Source of the DNA: Ascaphus truei
Taxonomy: Eukaryota > Chordata > Amphibia > Anura > Ascaphidae
Reading direction: 5' to 3'
Length of the DNA: 64,000 nucleotides
Assembly (NCBI GenBank): GCA_036426205.1
Contig: CM071587.1
Location: 3,896,016 to 3,960,015 of the forward strand
Shown here: positions 24,176-34,524 of the stretch, piece by piece
Position numbering within the stretch: position 1 is the stretch's first letter
Layout: every line of letters starts with the position of its first letter
The notes under the pieces: model-generated
What the model was told of the DNA's origin: nothing
The model's input: only the letters and a program-made list of their open reading frames with translations
The model's database searches: none
Position numbers and translations under genes: made by a program

Positions 24176-26107
24176 ATTTGTCCAAAAAAAATAATTATTA
24201 AAAAAAAAAAAAAAAAAAAGTCACCAAGCTAATTGGTACTGTCCAAGTGCCCCTACATTACCTATAGGTGGCGCAAGAGTATAAGGGCTGAGATGAACCA
24301 GACCCTGTTTAGGATCAATGTTGGATCAAAGTGATAATGCAGGACTGTATATTTAAATACAACGTTAATCTGAAGTACTCCCTTCTGGGCATGTAGGGGG
24401 AGAGACCATTAATTAAATTCGATGCAGAAAGTTGGAAAACACCAGAGCATTTATCCCCAAAACCTGTGACATGATGATGTGTTGAATGGCACCAAAGCCA
24501 AGAATAGTTTGGGAACAAGTTTTTTTTTTTTTTGCAGCAGCACCCCCCCGAGGGGGGGGGGGAGAGTTTAGGGGGCAAGTAGGACTGGAAAGGGAATACT
24601 TAATTGTGCTTTCTTTGCAGTTCCTACGGGTGAAACCCCCAGCAGTGTGCAGAGATTTACATGTGGACACAAGAGTACCTCCATCCCCCACCCAAACCAT
24701 ATGCACAAAAGAAAAAAAAACACAGCCATGCATTAAACATGGCTTTTATATATAGTCTTCTGGTCAGACCCTTTCTGGAGTTAATAGTAACTGACCCTAA
24801 AAAAGTAAATTAAAAAAAAATAAAAAATACAAGAGTAAAGATACTAAAAAAACATTTTTTTTTTAAAACCTGTATGCATTTAGAGTTAACCAACTAAAAA
24901 TCAATATGATGCTCCCAATAATTAAATCTAGCCATTTAGAAATAGATCACTTAAAATATTGCACCCAGTGCATTATCCATGTACTAGTAACATGACCTAA
25001 TTAAATATCAACACGTTGCTCCAGAATAAAGAAGTTAAGGTATATTTCTGGTTTTACTGTAAAAATGTTAATTTAAGTTTCACAAACAAATAAGCCACCT
25101 GGACCAAAAATATGCTACCTTTTCTCCCAAAATGAGTTACACAGAAACCTAGCAAACCCCCCCCCAAAAAAAAAAAATATTCGCAACAAATGCAAAGCTC
25201 CCCGACTGATATGAATATAAATAAATATAAAAGCAGCACGCCTCCCTATAAGTGCAGACACCAACACGATATACACAGAAGGCAATCTATAGGTGTTGGT
25301 GTATAGTACACTTGATTTTAACTATATTGATCCTCGATCGTCCCTTATCAAATAATAATAATAATAATAATAAATCTGCAAGGTCCCAATGTTGAAGCAG
25401 GTAAAGCGGATCCTGTAATAAGATCACAGGGAGGGTATTTGGGGAAATGATGGCTGGGAGGTCAGGCAGCAGAGGTCCGGGTGACCATCACACCCCACAG
25501 AGACCACCCCCCCCTCCCCCAAATAATAGCCAGTGATCCCTACAACACAGGTGCTGCGGAGGGGGGGGGGGGTGGTGGTGGAGATCACCTACCGGTAACA
25601 CTATCGGGATACGATCACAAGTAGAGTCGCGATCTATCCGGACAGATCGGCGTTTAGAAGCCATACACACACTAATAAGATCCCACCGCTTTCTAATACT
25701 GTACACAACAAGCAACACACACAAAGCCAATATACACACACAACAGATCGAGGGGGGGTGGGGGGGTCTCCATCCTGGGCCAGCACCCCCGCTAACATCC
25801 CTTTAATAAAAAAAAAACCTGTCCTGATATAACAAAAAAAATAATAAGCGAAAGAGTCCTACTTGCAAAATAACCCTAGGTTGGGGTCACCACCCTGTGA
25901 TCCAGTGGTCAGCCTGGGGAGGGAGGGGGTCAGCGCCAGTGCCACCACACCCCAAATAATAATAAATAATAATAATAATATATAATAATACCAGCAGCAC
26001 ACGTGATGTGCTGCAGAGCAGCAGCCCCCCCTGTACTCACCAGACGCCTGTAGGAGCTGCCCCTCGGAGTTGATGTGCTGGGGTTTCGCCTGCTTGCGCC
26101 TGGACAT
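12236..26107 (-). CDS. SALL4: SALL4 spalt-like transcription factor, complete gene (4 exons, 1070 aa)
   Basis: Joining 26107-26041, 16395-13942, 13679-13408 and 12655-12236 gives one open frame of 3213 bases including the TAA stop. The start has A at -3. Visible domains: residues 1-12 are the SALL NuRD/HDAC-recruiting motif [14 protein letters not shown]2HC finger uses C49, C52, H65 and C69. A glutamine-rich dimerisation segment lies at about 191-214. C2H2 fingers lie at 360-380 and 388-408, at 547-567, 575-595 and 607-627, and at 889-909 and 917-937. SUMO-type sites (I-K-x-E) occur at 799-802, 828-831 and 848-851. The SALL4-type C-terminal tail ends in IAVN. Length is close to the roughly 1050 residues of mammalian SALL4. 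Family knowledge: a nuclear zinc-finger regulator of pluripotency, germ cells and limb development that binds AT-rich DNA through its last finger pair. SALL1 and SALL3 are excluded by the shorter length, the 2+3+2 finger pattern and the SALL4-like tail. Confidence 0.97.
12656..13941 (-). other. SALL4: SALL4 introns 2 (13680-13941) and 3 (12656-13407)
   Basis: Two short introns either side of exon 3, 262 and 752 bases. Intron 3 contains an inverted repeat around 12911-13003, where GTGCCGGGATGGGTTATCGC is mirrored by GCGATAACCCACACCGGCAC. That is a likely small fold-back element. Confidence 0.9.
13408..13679 (-). CDS. SALL4: SALL4 exon 3 (finger 7 and first half of finger 8)
   Basis: 272 bases. 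With the single base carried over from exon 2 they give 91 codons. The acceptor is TTTATAG at 13680; a second AG lies 23 bases further upstream (TTTTTGCAG), but using it would add codons absent from SALL4 relatives and break phase. The exon carries a SUMO-type I-K-V-E site, the basic linker before finger 7, all of finger 7 (C889, C892, H905, H909) and the two cysteines of finger 8. It ends at ..GGAAATCTTAAG with donor GTAAGTTTGC, phase 0. Confidence 0.96.
13942..16395 (-). CDS. SALL4: SALL4 exon 2 (C2HC finger, Q-rich region, finger clusters 1 and 2)
   Basis: The acceptor is a pyrimidine-rich tract ending in TTTGTAG before 16395. The first two bases complete the codon begun by exon 1, followed by 817 codons and one base. 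The exon runs upstream of the first in-frame methionine at 16231: 54 further codons encode the acidic stretch, the basic motif KRCR (residues 39-42) and the C2HC finger. It also carries the Q-rich segment and five C2H2 fingers. The donor GTAATTAC begins at 13941. Reading through the donor adds only nine residues before a stop. In mammals an internal splice in this exon gives the short SALL4B isoform; I cannot tell whether that site is used here. Confidence 0.97.
16585..16795. repeat. F1 palindromic element in SALL4 intron 1
   Basis: CTTCAGCACAGGTGGCTCAA and its inverse CACCTGTGCTGAAGCAAGGA, with the left-arm core duplicated. Confidence 0.8.
17285..17392 (+). repeat. F7 tail repeat copy
   Basis: Contains GCCAGGAAGCAATACATTGA and CAAGTATGTCCCGGGCACAG. 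Confidence 0.65.
17400..17620 (+). repeat. GGAACCC-type repeat with tandem segment
   Basis: A segment of about 60 bases containing ATCTGATCTCAGACGCGCTA occurs twice in tandem (about 17500-17585). Not assigned to a class. Confidence 0.5.
17650..17870. mobile_element. F4-related MITE remnant
   Basis: Starts near TTAGGTCGCCGTTATAGTGG and shares AGCGGTTCAGCCAATAAGGG and the GGTGACG block with the F4 copies. The right end is not clear. Confidence 0.45.
18227..18560. mobile_element. DNA-transposon-like element with AGGGTGMCC termini
   Basis: The left end AGGGTGCCCAGACGTCCCGG is mirrored by GGGACAAATGTGGTCACCCT. No coding capacity. An RFX-type palindrome GTTCCCATGGCAAC lies inside at 18293-18306. 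Confidence 0.6.
18868..19200 (+). mobile_element. F2 Tigger/pogo-like MITE
   Basis: Same termini as at 4128, flanked by TA at 18866-18867 and 19201-19202. Nearly full length. Confidence 0.85.
19690..19990. mobile_element. F3 fold-back element (CCAAT-CRE family)
   Basis: GGGCCAATAGGAGGCCGTGA and its inverse AGCTTCCTATTGGCCCG flank a CRE-like TGATGTCATC. Outer arms read GGTCTCTGGAGCTGAA and its inverse. A poly-C run lies at the right end. Confidence 0.7.
20000..22250. other. SALL4 intron 1, AT-rich stretch
   Basis: No shared repeats except short A runs. Possible home of intronic enhancers, but nothing can be recognised by eye. Confidence 0.45.
22278..22564. mobile_element. F4 Harbinger-like MITE
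   Basis: Flanked by TAA at 22275-22277 and 22565-22567. Inverted ends AAGGCGAGCGCATGGTGGCG and (reverse) GGCCGCGCTCATGGTTGTGG. Contains the family block CAGCCAATGAGGGCGAACCA. Confidence 0.75.
22735..22900. repeat. F1 palindromic element in SALL4 intron 1
   Basis: CTGCTTCAGCACAGTCGGCT and the inverse CACCTGTGCTGAAGCAGGGA. A poly-G run at the right end. Confidence 0.8.
22905..26040. other. SALL4 intron 1, AT-rich stretch with poly-A tracts
   Basis: Long A runs at 24132-24172 and 24200-24220, ATA/TAA microsatellites at 22969-22986, 25349-25372 and 25955-25990, and G runs at 24554-24564 and 25560-25571. No exon signal. Confidence 0.6.
26041..26107 (-). CDS. SALL4: SALL4 exon 1 coding part
   Basis: Encodes 22 codons plus one base, starting with the conserved SALL repression motif ([11 protein letters not shown]) at the ATG at 26107. 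The exon ends at ..GCGTCTG followed by the donor GTGAGTACAG at 26040. The reading frame continues past the donor without an immediate stop, so the donor consensus and the phase match with exon 2 decide the end. This exon is about half the coding length of its human counterpart: the Gln/Pro/Ala-rich stretch that follows the motif in mammals is not present. The leading UTR lies above 26107. Confidence 0.93.
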
Positions 26108-26430
26108 GTTACAAGCACCAGCAGTAATATAGTAACAATTATTCCCTTCTTCACAACAAATTCCAAGAGTTGGGAACTCAATCCCCCCCCCCTCCTCACC
26201 CCCCTCTCTCTCACCCCCTCCCCTGTGTCAGCTGGGACCGCGCATGTCACACTAATTATGATTATCAATAATGCATTGCGATTTATCATGAGTCCCTGAC
26301 AGCTGATTGGCCTGGGTCCAGCAAACTCACAGATTATTCAAATCAGGGGCTATTGATCAAGGGGAGCGGAGGAGTCTGGGAAATGTAGTTTTTTTTTGTA
26401 GTCCAATGCAACAATGCATGAACTTTGCAT
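26108..26430 (-). promoter_or_regulatory. SALL4: SALL4 5' UTR and proximal promoter region
   Basis: Directly upstream of the ATG on the minus strand. It contains a C/T-rich tract at 26180-26225, an inverted CCAAT box at 26306-26310 (CCAATCAGCTG on the minus strand), a ZNF143/THAP11-like site at 26371-26390 and an octamer-like ATGCAAAG at 26423-26430. No clear TATA box. The transcription start cannot be placed from sequence alone. Confidence 0.6.
26371..26390 (-). promoter_or_regulatory. ZNF143/THAP11 (SBS) promoter motif
   Basis: Minus strand reads AACTACATTTCCCAGACTCC, close to the vertebrate promoter consensus ACTACAATTCCCAGMATGC bound by ZNF143 and THAP11/HCF-1. It lies about 265 bases upstream of the SALL4 ATG, a usual distance for this element. 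An extra ACTACA lies just upstream. Confidence 0.6.
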
Positions 26431-28140
26431 GCTGTGTGTTTCTTTGTGGATCACCAACACCCTCCCCCCCCCCCACAGGATCTTATCATTATTATTATTA
26501 TTATTAATAATGATTATTTTAAATCTCCCAGTAAACACAAATGTTAGGTTGGATTGTGGGAGGGGTAAATATATATAGAATAATATGTCAAAAAGGCAAC
26601 ATTATCTCAATGTATCCTCATCTGATTGTCAATACTGTATCTTTATTAGAGATTGGGGGGTTTATTTGGTTAGAGAAATGGTTTATATTTTACTAAGAGC
26701 ATTTGCACAGATCTGGTTTTAAAAGTTTTTTTTGGGGGGGGGGGGATGGGAATAAATAGAATTGTTGCCACAGTAATGTATTTTTGTTGAAGTTTAAAAA
26801 AAACAAAAAAAAAAAACAAGAAGACATTAATTAGATTATGCTAATGCTGCTGAATGAAACCAATCAGTTATTAGCATAAAGGACATTCTTTTGTGTTACA
26901 TTTACATGAGGCAACACAATATGGGTGATCTGCTCTTTCTTTGTTTGTTTTTGAAGGAGTTATTACAAATGGTATGCCATTCAATCACTTCACAGTTGAA
27001 ATATATATATAGTATTTTTAAGGAAATTTGTTGTTTTTTTTAATTGCAGACATCTGGTTCCCAAAGTGTCAATAAAAAAAAATAATGCTATTTTTGTCCA
27101 TTTTTTTTTTGACTACACAATTTGCTTTGTAAACATGGCAGTGAAAACTAAATACATGTGATTTCAATTCTGATTGAATTATTGATCTAATATCAGGTTT
27201 TGTTTGCCTTTACTTAAGATGTGTCATGTTTTTCGGGGGGGGGGGAGGGGGTATTTTTTTTACACTATAATCCACACTGGCAGATCAGACTGGAATAAAC
27301 AGGTAAATACTGGCTAATCCGACAAAAGGCATATATCCCTTAAACGTACGTCATACTGCCTTGCAGAAAGTGGCCTGAGAATCCGATACATATATCTATG
27401 TATGGACATTTTGCAAATGTTTCTTTTGTAGCTATTGGGGATGTAGATATATTTAACAGATGTCATAGCCATAAAGAACCCAAATATATGAGTTGTTAAC
27501 CTAGGATAAAATACACAGAGTTGTACGGGGAAAAACTAAGCCAAGCCGCTTTATGATAACGGATCGCTTTCTCCGTGTGTTTTAAAGTTTAAATAATAGC
27601 CACACGGGAATTTTTTTTTTTTAAAATAAGGCTTTAATGAATGAAAATATTACATTTCTTATTATTTTGAAAGAAATGGTTTTTAAACTAAAGGAATTTT
27701 CCCGGCATTATAAAATGGCGATAATTATCCCATCACTTCCTGAGGTTTCCTAGCCCTTCCGCTGAACAAAATGGCTGCTGGTTATAAACTCACGGGCTGG
27801 GTGATACGTATCATAATGTTACACATATAGCACCCAAAAAGCCACAAAAAAAAACCCCAGCATTAAATGGGAATAAATTCACTCTTGTCAGATTATATGT
27901 CTGCTGGGCAGTGAAAATTGTACAGTATAATGGAATCAAAATATATGTATTTTTGTGATTTAGAGGAATATTTGAAATTTGCGATCCGACGTTATTTTTT
28001 AGCTCTGGAGACCGCCCGCTCCCTTCAGGGAAATAAAAATGGCCACCAATCACACTTAGGGGTGGGAACCGAAGCATACCCGAAGCGTAAAGTAACGCGT
28101 TTTATATCCGGAGAGCGCGGCGGTTCTAAAGCTGTTAAAA
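26431..28140. other. sequence upstream of SALL4, AT-rich, no gene
   Basis: No transposon signature over 1.7 kb. A stretch at 26825-26960 with ATTAGCATAAAGG and CCAATCAG looks like non-repetitive regulatory DNA. Confidence 0.4.
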
Positions 28141-28266
28141 AATAAATATATATATATGTGAAAAAGTCCCAGACTGAATTTACCATATATAAAAAAAAAA
28201 GACGGTCTCCAAATAGTGTCCCTTAGTCCTGCCACTCTTTATCGGCTGCAGGTAGTATTAGTTGGG

Positions 28267-28352
28267 TAATAATCCCTGAAGGATGGGGCATTAACTGGCC
28301 ATTAATGCCCCGGATGGAGGAGTTGAACTGCGTTAATGGCCAGGAGATTATT
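28267..28352. repeat. nested hairpin element
   Basis: The outer arms TAATAATCCCTG..CAGGAGATTATTA enclose the palindrome GGGGCATTAA..TTAATGCCCC (28285-28311) and GGCCATTAA..TTAATGGCC. Confidence 0.75.
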
Positions 28353-28439
28353 ACTATTATAGGCTAAATATTAGTGGTTATTATTAATATATTTTGTCTG
28401 TTTGGGGTGATGTAGAAACTGGTTGAGAAATGTGACTGT

Positions 28440-28775
28440 GTCCTTAAAGCAGCAACTCCCCTCAAAAATGACTCTGCGTCCGAACGATGTTATTTGAAGC
28501 TCCGGTGACCGCCACTTCCACCGTTTCTCGAGATACTGGTGAAGATACAGGCATTACTTCCTTGTTTCTCGTGGGGATGGGAATGGCTGTCCAATAGGAT
28601 GCTGCAATAGACAACATTGTGGTTTCCTTATGGCTCGTGGGACCCGCCAGAGTTGAACGGCCATTTTGTTTCCCCTGGAAGAACAGAGACACCGGTAACT
28701 TCACCAGTAGGTATCTCTGGAACCCCGGGGTCCCTGGAGCTGAAAATAGCGGGGTTCAGCCTGTTAACGGAAAGA
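28440..28775. mobile_element. F3-related fold-back element, diverged
   Basis: Contains GTCCAATAGGATGC, GGTATCTCTGGAACCCCGGGG and GGAGCTGAAAATAGCGGGGT, matching the outer arm of F3. Confidence 0.5.
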
Positions 28776-29269
28776 AAAAAAAATGTTTTTTATTAAAAAT
28801 AATTCCTCTAAATAAGGCATATAGAAAATATGATACTAGGAGGCTGTGTGGTGATAGCTTTGACGTTAACCTTTGAAAATGCTATTATCTGTTTTTTCTT
28901 TTTGTATTAGTATTTGTGTTAATGTGTTGAATTTTTAAATGATAAGCATGATGTTATTTAATGTTGGGAAATCCAATTAAAATAAAACTATTAAGAAAAG
29001 TAAAGAAGATGAAGTCATCCATGTGCACGTTTAAATCAGATACAGCACAGGACAAATGAATATTATGTTATTTTACAGATGCTTTCAGAAAATATAAATA
29101 TAATGCCATATAATCCTTTTTGGTGAAAAATAACATTATTTTACAGTCTTGGTAGCTGGTTACACTTTTACACGGTTTTGATGGTGGTTTAAGGTATATT
29201 GTCGCCTGCATATATTTTATTCGAAGGCCATTCCCGTTTGGCTGCTATTTAAGCAGCAAATCCCGCTTG

Positions 29270-29895
29270 GCACTTATCTGTTTAATTACATTCCCCAGAG
29301 TGGAACCCCCATTTTTTTCAGCTGCGGGGGACTGTCTGGTTTCTGCGATATTTACTGGTGAAGACACCGGGTTTAATATTCCCTCCTGGGGAAACAATGT
29401 AGTCACCAAATCTATGGCCCCATAGGAAGTGTCAACGTCATTGAGTGCGGCTTTCTATTGGATGATCGTGGCGGCCATTATGTTTTTGCCGTGAAGGCGC
29501 GCCAGCGCCTAAAATGGTCATTATCTTGGGGCCCAGGTGGTCCCTGGAGCTGGTTGAAGTGGTGTTCGGCTGCGGAGGTCCTCCCGGTTTCAACTAACCG
29601 GGATTGCTGCTTAAAAGAAGCCATTCATGCACTTTTTTAATTATTATTTTTTAACATAGGTTTGAAGCAGGGGGGGCCCCCATTATTTTCAGCTCCAGGG
29701 TCCCCTGCTTCCCGAGATACAGACCTCTCCGCAGGGAATGCCGGTATCTTGGCAAAGTTTAAAGCTCCCGCGTCATGCGGGCCAATAAGGAGCCGCACCT
29801 GATGACGTCACGGCTTCCTATTGGCCCGCAGAGCGCGGGAGCGTTGAAACGCCGCCATTACGTGCTCCCTGCTAGCCGAGCAATAAGAATTCTTC
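29270..29895. mobile_element. two F3-type fold-back copies in tandem
   Basis: A diverged copy lies at about 29270-29600 (CTTTCTATTGGATGATCGTG). A clearer one lies at about 29655-29890, with GCGGGCCAATAAGGAGCCGC, TGACGTCA at the centre, and the inverse CGGCTTCCTATTGGCCCGC. Confidence 0.65.
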
Positions 29896-29968
29896 TGCGA
29901 TAAATGGGGTGCAGTTTTCCCCCCCCAAATGACTCCAGTTTTGCCTTGATACGTAGACCCCCATAGTA

Positions 29969-30299
29969 CAGGCATGCCCCGCATTAGCGTACGCAATGGG
30001 ACCGGAGCATGTATGTAAAGCGAAAATGTAATTAAAGTGAAGCACTACCTTTCCCCACTTATCGATGCATGTACTGTACTGCAATCGTCATATACGTGCA
30101 TAACTGATGTAAATAACGCATGTGTAACAGGCTCTATAGTCTCCCCGCTTGCGCACAGCTTCGGTACAGGTAGGGAGCTGGTATTGCTGTTCAGGACGTG
30201 CTGACAGGCGCATGCGCGAGCTGCCGTTTGCCTATTGGACGATATGTCCCTACTCGCGAGTGTACTTAAAGTGAGTGTACTTAAAGCGGGGTATGCCTG
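29969..30299 (+). mobile_element. F2 Tigger/pogo-like MITE
   Basis: TA at 29967-29968 and 30300-30301. Termini CAGGCATGCCCCGC and GGGGTATGCCTG. Full length. Confidence 0.85.
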
Positions 30300-30302
30300 T
30301 AC

Positions 30303-30700
30303 ACAGGGCTTTCAGCAAAGCTGTAAATTGGGGACCCTTCACGACACTTCTTCCCAGGCATGCGCCCTGCATAGCTGCACGGATTCACTGCAAATATCTC
30401 ATTTTACTGGCCAGATTGCGTTTTTATTCTTGTGCACTATTAAAGTGCAGGTTGCACGCGTGCAAAGTTTCCAATGGAAAAGGCAGCTGTGCAAGTTACA
30501 AGCAAAGTGAGAAAGCAGCAGCAAAAAACCTGGAGGTACGTCTGTCTTTAAACATTATTTTTTTTTGCGTTTTGCAACGATGTCTCATTTTATAAGGAAT
30601 TGGGGAAAACATAAAAATGCACAGATTTTGCAGATAATTCATCCCAGTCTGTCTCTTTACACCGGGGGCCTATATGAGTTGTTTACATCCCCCACACAGT
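30303..30700. other. intergenic, nothing recognised
   Basis: No repeat match or coding signature. Confidence 0.45.
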
Positions 30701-31360
30701 GGACCCTAGCTTAGTAATTTTGTACGCACCGGTCTCTCTCTCTCGTCTCATCTCTCTCATCACCCCGAGGGAGAACTGCCGGCCGGGAAAGTACGAGAGC
30801 ACCCACCACACGCCAGAAAACAGAAAGGAGAGGGAGAAGAAGCGGCCCCCTCACACCCGCCGCCAAAAGAAAAAGAGCGGCGTTAAAGCACGACCCAGCG
30901 CGAAAACGAAGAGATGTTGCGGGGTGCGGAGTGACTAAGAATGGCGTAGAGGCACCGGAGGGAGCTCCACCACCCGATAGGAAGAGGAAAGACACCCGGT
31001 GAGCCCAGCGGCGGCGGGCCGCCGCACTGCCCCGCCCAGGGGAATAAAAGTAGATAACCACAACGGAGGATGCGGCCAAGGCCATTGTCGCGATTTAAGC
31101 CGGCACACCACTTCGATGTGTAGAGGGATGAACGAGAGGGGGCACTACCGCCCGCACGCGACCCCCACCACTCTCGCTACTCTCCTGTCATGCTCTCTCA
31201 TCTACAGGAGGCATCGGGGTCTCTCTAGTCCTACCTCTCATGCCCGGACTGCCTTCCGGGCAGAGCCTGCCCTTGCTCAGCATGCAACCTCTTTTCTTGT
31301 GCAAGGTGGTCCCAAAGAATTCACATCGTGTATTATAAGCGGATCGCGTTAGAAATATGT
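30700..31360. other. GC-rich unassigned block
   Basis: CpG-rich, with a palindromic GCGGCGGGCCGCCGC at about 31011. Several short frames are open but none has a recognisable domain. It could be the interior of the element ending at 31502 or a local CpG island. Confidence 0.3.
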
Positions 31361-31587
31361 ACAATTTGTACATTGTACAATAAAGTTTAGATACCAATAA
31401 TCGTGTTGTAAAGTATTCAAAATACGAAATTGGGAGCCAAGCTTGCATCGCGCTATAGTGGTTCGCATTGTAACGGATCGCGTTATAACGGAGTTGAGCT
31501 GTATATATATATATATACACACACAGTATAATGATATCTATATTAATACAATCATAAATACATATATATATATACACATACATATAT

Positions 31588-31654
<67 letters not shown>

Positions 31655-31660
31655 TATATA
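31361..31660. repeat. Tigger-like terminus (to 31502) followed by TA microsatellite
   Basis: ATCGCGCTATAGTGGTTCGC through CGTTATAACGGAGTTGAGCTG resembles a second pogo-type end (reverse CAGCTCAACTCCG). TA runs occupy 31501-31520 and 31560-31660. Confidence 0.5.
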
Positions 31661-32838
31661 TAAAAAGATATCTGATTGTATACAGGATTAAAGAAATGAA
31701 CTGAAATAACTCAGGAGCCTGCTTGAAAATAGATGTACTTGTTCAATTACACATGTTGACTAGGTTAATATTTAGCAGGAAAGATGCAATGTGTGATACA
31801 CAGCACTGTGCATTGAATAACATTGCAATTACTGGGAATCTGCATTGACTGTACATCTTGTTGAGGTATATGTTCTGGGTTATAGTGTAAAGAGACACAC
31901 AGTACAATCAACCACACGCTATTACCAGGAAAACTGCGTTTATATGCACAGATTGTTTTAACGTACGTCCTGGGTTATACTGAAGGATCAACCAACATCG
32001 CCAGCTAAAAGTGTGTCTAGATTGATGCAACTACGCGGAGAGGTTTGGAAAGGTCTTAGGCAACGGAGAGAATGAAATCATCTTTTCCAGAAGTCCTGGG
32101 CCAGGTTTTCGGGAATTGTAATCCTCTTTGGGAAAGCCGCAGTCCTCTCCAAAACTGATTTTGTTTCGAAGCTTAACTGATCTAACAGGGCATCTATGAA
32201 GCAAGACTTTACGTAAAATGTGGGTCCCCAAGATTTGGAAGGTGTTGCAAAAACTAGTGCACACCACAAAACCAATGGAACCCTCTGTGGTCTAGGGCAG
32301 TCCTACTTAGGGGCTTCCAATGCCACAAATTCGATGATTGACTTCATTGGCATGTGCACCAACTCGACCTGTGAGAGGGACGTACTTTGGACCGGTATGG
32401 TTTTTCCACTTTTTCCCCACCCAAAGGTTTTCACAGCCTATTAAAAAATTCTTCTCTATATTCCTTGCCACAAAATCTCAATTATAGATGCCTTCTGGAA
32501 GGGTGTCAAATAAGTATGTGCAGTAGCGTGAGTGCCCATTGCTTATCACGTATGGAATGCTATTACTTTATTACAACGGCCCTGAGTCTTGCAGAATAGG
32601 GTTAACCGTCGGTAAAGCTACTGTGGCATCTGCAACGTTTCAATCACATGCCCATTTTCACAGTCTTGGGAAAAACATCTTAATGTTGCAGATTATCGAC
32701 AGCTTTTCACGGGCTTTTCTAACACTTTTCTTGAGTCTCCGCGGGAAGGTCGTCGATGAACCCCGTGACGGGCAGCAACGAGTTGCTCTGGGGTGAAAGT
32801 GGGGTTTAGCCCACTGCCAACAACATGAAAGTGCTACA
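31661..32838. other. intergenic, no gene recognised
   Basis: Short frames at 32078-32275 (minus) and 32539-32796 (plus) have fairly balanced composition but no family I can recognise and no splice context. Confidence 0.4.
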
Positions 32839-32839
32839 C

Positions 32840-33005
32840 CAGGAGCGGCCAACTCCAGTCCTCAATGGCCACCAACAGGTCTTCACGATATCCCTGCTTC
32901 AGCACAGGTGGCTCGATCCAAGGCTCAGTCTTTGACTGAAGCAGGGATATCCTGAAAACTTGACCTGTTGGTGGCCCTTGAGGACTGGAGTTGGCCACTC
33001 CTGCA
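32840..33005. repeat. F1 palindromic element
   Basis: GGCCAACTCCAGTCCTCAAT through the inverse TTGAGGACTGGAGTTGGCC. Both outer ends are intact, so this is one of the best full-length copies. Confidence 0.85.
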
Positions 33006-33619
33006 CTACACTGTTTCACAGATCTTGGTGCAGGTGTTATCTCATAAACACCGTGTATACGTACAACTTCTGATGGTGCGCAGTGCAGATAAACATGACC
33101 AATTGTGGCTAGATGAACCCACTTGGTGCTTGGTGGGCCTGACCCGATTGTCCAACCCAACCAACATCAAACTCATCAGCAACCGCCGAGATATGTGCAC
33201 TTTACTACGACATATTCATTTCAGCATTCCTCCTATGCATCCACTTGTAGCATGAAATCGAATTAATTACTGCTAATGTTAACCTCTGGTTTGGAGGAGC
33301 CCGCGACACAATTCCCGAGCACCTGTGCAAGCTTATTAATTGATTATACCTTGATATCAAACATGATAACACCTCTAATAATATATGCTGGTTCTGTAAA
33401 CCCCTCCCCCACCCACCACAAACGCGTATTTTTCTTAATTTCTCTTTGAAAACTCATATCCACGCAGAATGAAAAAGGAATTTGCCTGTGTAATGAATGG
33501 CCAACTCTTTCAATGTTAATCTTGTCTGTAAAGGTTACCTACGCCAATAATCATATCTCTAATTTTCCATGAGATGTCTGTGAATTGACTGTATAAGCTC
33601 TGCTCATTTAATGTGCCTT

Positions 33620-33806
33620 GGGGTGCCAGGCGGCTTCTCCAAAAATACTGGACTCAATGGTGAAAGGTGCGTCAGGTCACTATGTCCAGGGAGGAAACTA
33701 CCGGGCACACGCATGTCCAGTATTACAGCACCTCTCATTTTTTACTGGACAGAGTATTCAAATACAGGACAGTCCAGTTCAATACCGGACACCTGGCAAC
33801 CCTACA
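33620..33806 (-). mobile_element. F8 element, internally deleted copy
   Basis: Ends GGGTGCCAGGCGGCTTCTCC and GACACCTGGCAACCCTA match the termini of the larger copy at 59680-60868 in inverse orientation. Confidence 0.7.
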
Positions 33807-33844
33807 TGTAACCCATGTATTGGTATAACGCTGTGCCAGAAACA

Positions 33845-33915
33845 TACGTGAAAACGAGAGGTGGCTCTCAATGTATTACTTCCTGGTAACACATTTTATA
33901 AATAATAAATAATGT
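33845..33915 (-). repeat. F7 tail repeat, reverse copy
   Basis: AACGAGAGGTGGCTCTCAATG and TATTACTTCCTGGTAACACA. Confidence 0.7.
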
Positions 33916-34389
33916 AACAAGCAGATTTTTCTGGCGAAAAAGAAAATTCTAAAAAAAAACAAAACACTAGCAACATCTTTATTGAAAAGGGACAGCAACA
34001 CATAAGGGACTTGACCTTTTATTTTTAATGTACAGCAATATAACGCTTTTTATTCTGGACACAAAAACATGAATTGCTACCAAATGTTTTTCAAACAACC
34101 CCCTGCCTCCCCCCCCCCACCACCCCAATGTTCAATGATTATCCAATGGATTACTGAAACCTAAAGAATGCAAATGAGCCTTGGGTGTAATATAACTGGA
34201 ACTATAAATGGATAATGGTCTGTATTGTTAAGAGCTGGGTATAATCTTACTCAAAGACACTGTATAGGAGAGTGATTAGAATTTCTAATTTCTGGGGAAA
34301 GTATTCATTCTACTCATATGTAGATGCGCTCGTGTGGGGGGATATGTTAATAACCTTTTTGTGATATTCATTAAGGAGTGAACTGGTAC

Positions 34390-34520
34390 AGATATATATA
34401 TAGATATCTATATATATATAGATATCTATATATATTTATATATATACATATATATATATATATCTATATATATATAGATATCTATATATATATAGATATA
34501 TAGATGTGTGTGTGTGTGTT
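34390..34520. repeat. TA/TAGA microsatellite, partly palindromic
   Basis: Alternating TATATATA and GATATC blocks, closing with a short TG run. Confidence 0.9.
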
Positions 34521-34524
34521 TGTT

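Larger units (their letters stand above)
16396..26040 (-). other. SALL4: SALL4 intron 1 (9.6 kb, repeat-rich)
   Basis: Lies between the exon 1 donor at 26040 and the exon 2 acceptor at 16396. It contains F1 copies at 16.6 and 22.8 kb, a Tigger-like MITE at 18.9 kb, an F3 fold-back at 19.7 kb, a Harbinger-like MITE at 22.3 kb and long poly-A runs near 24.1-24.2 kb. Between them, 20.0-22.2 and 22.9-26.0 kb are AT-rich and look mostly single-copy. I see no further exon in them. Confidence 0.9.

Noticed and set aside
30711..31085. 124-codon minus-strand frame in the GC-rich block
   Set aside because: No domain, no splice context. GC-rich sequence keeps frames open by chance.
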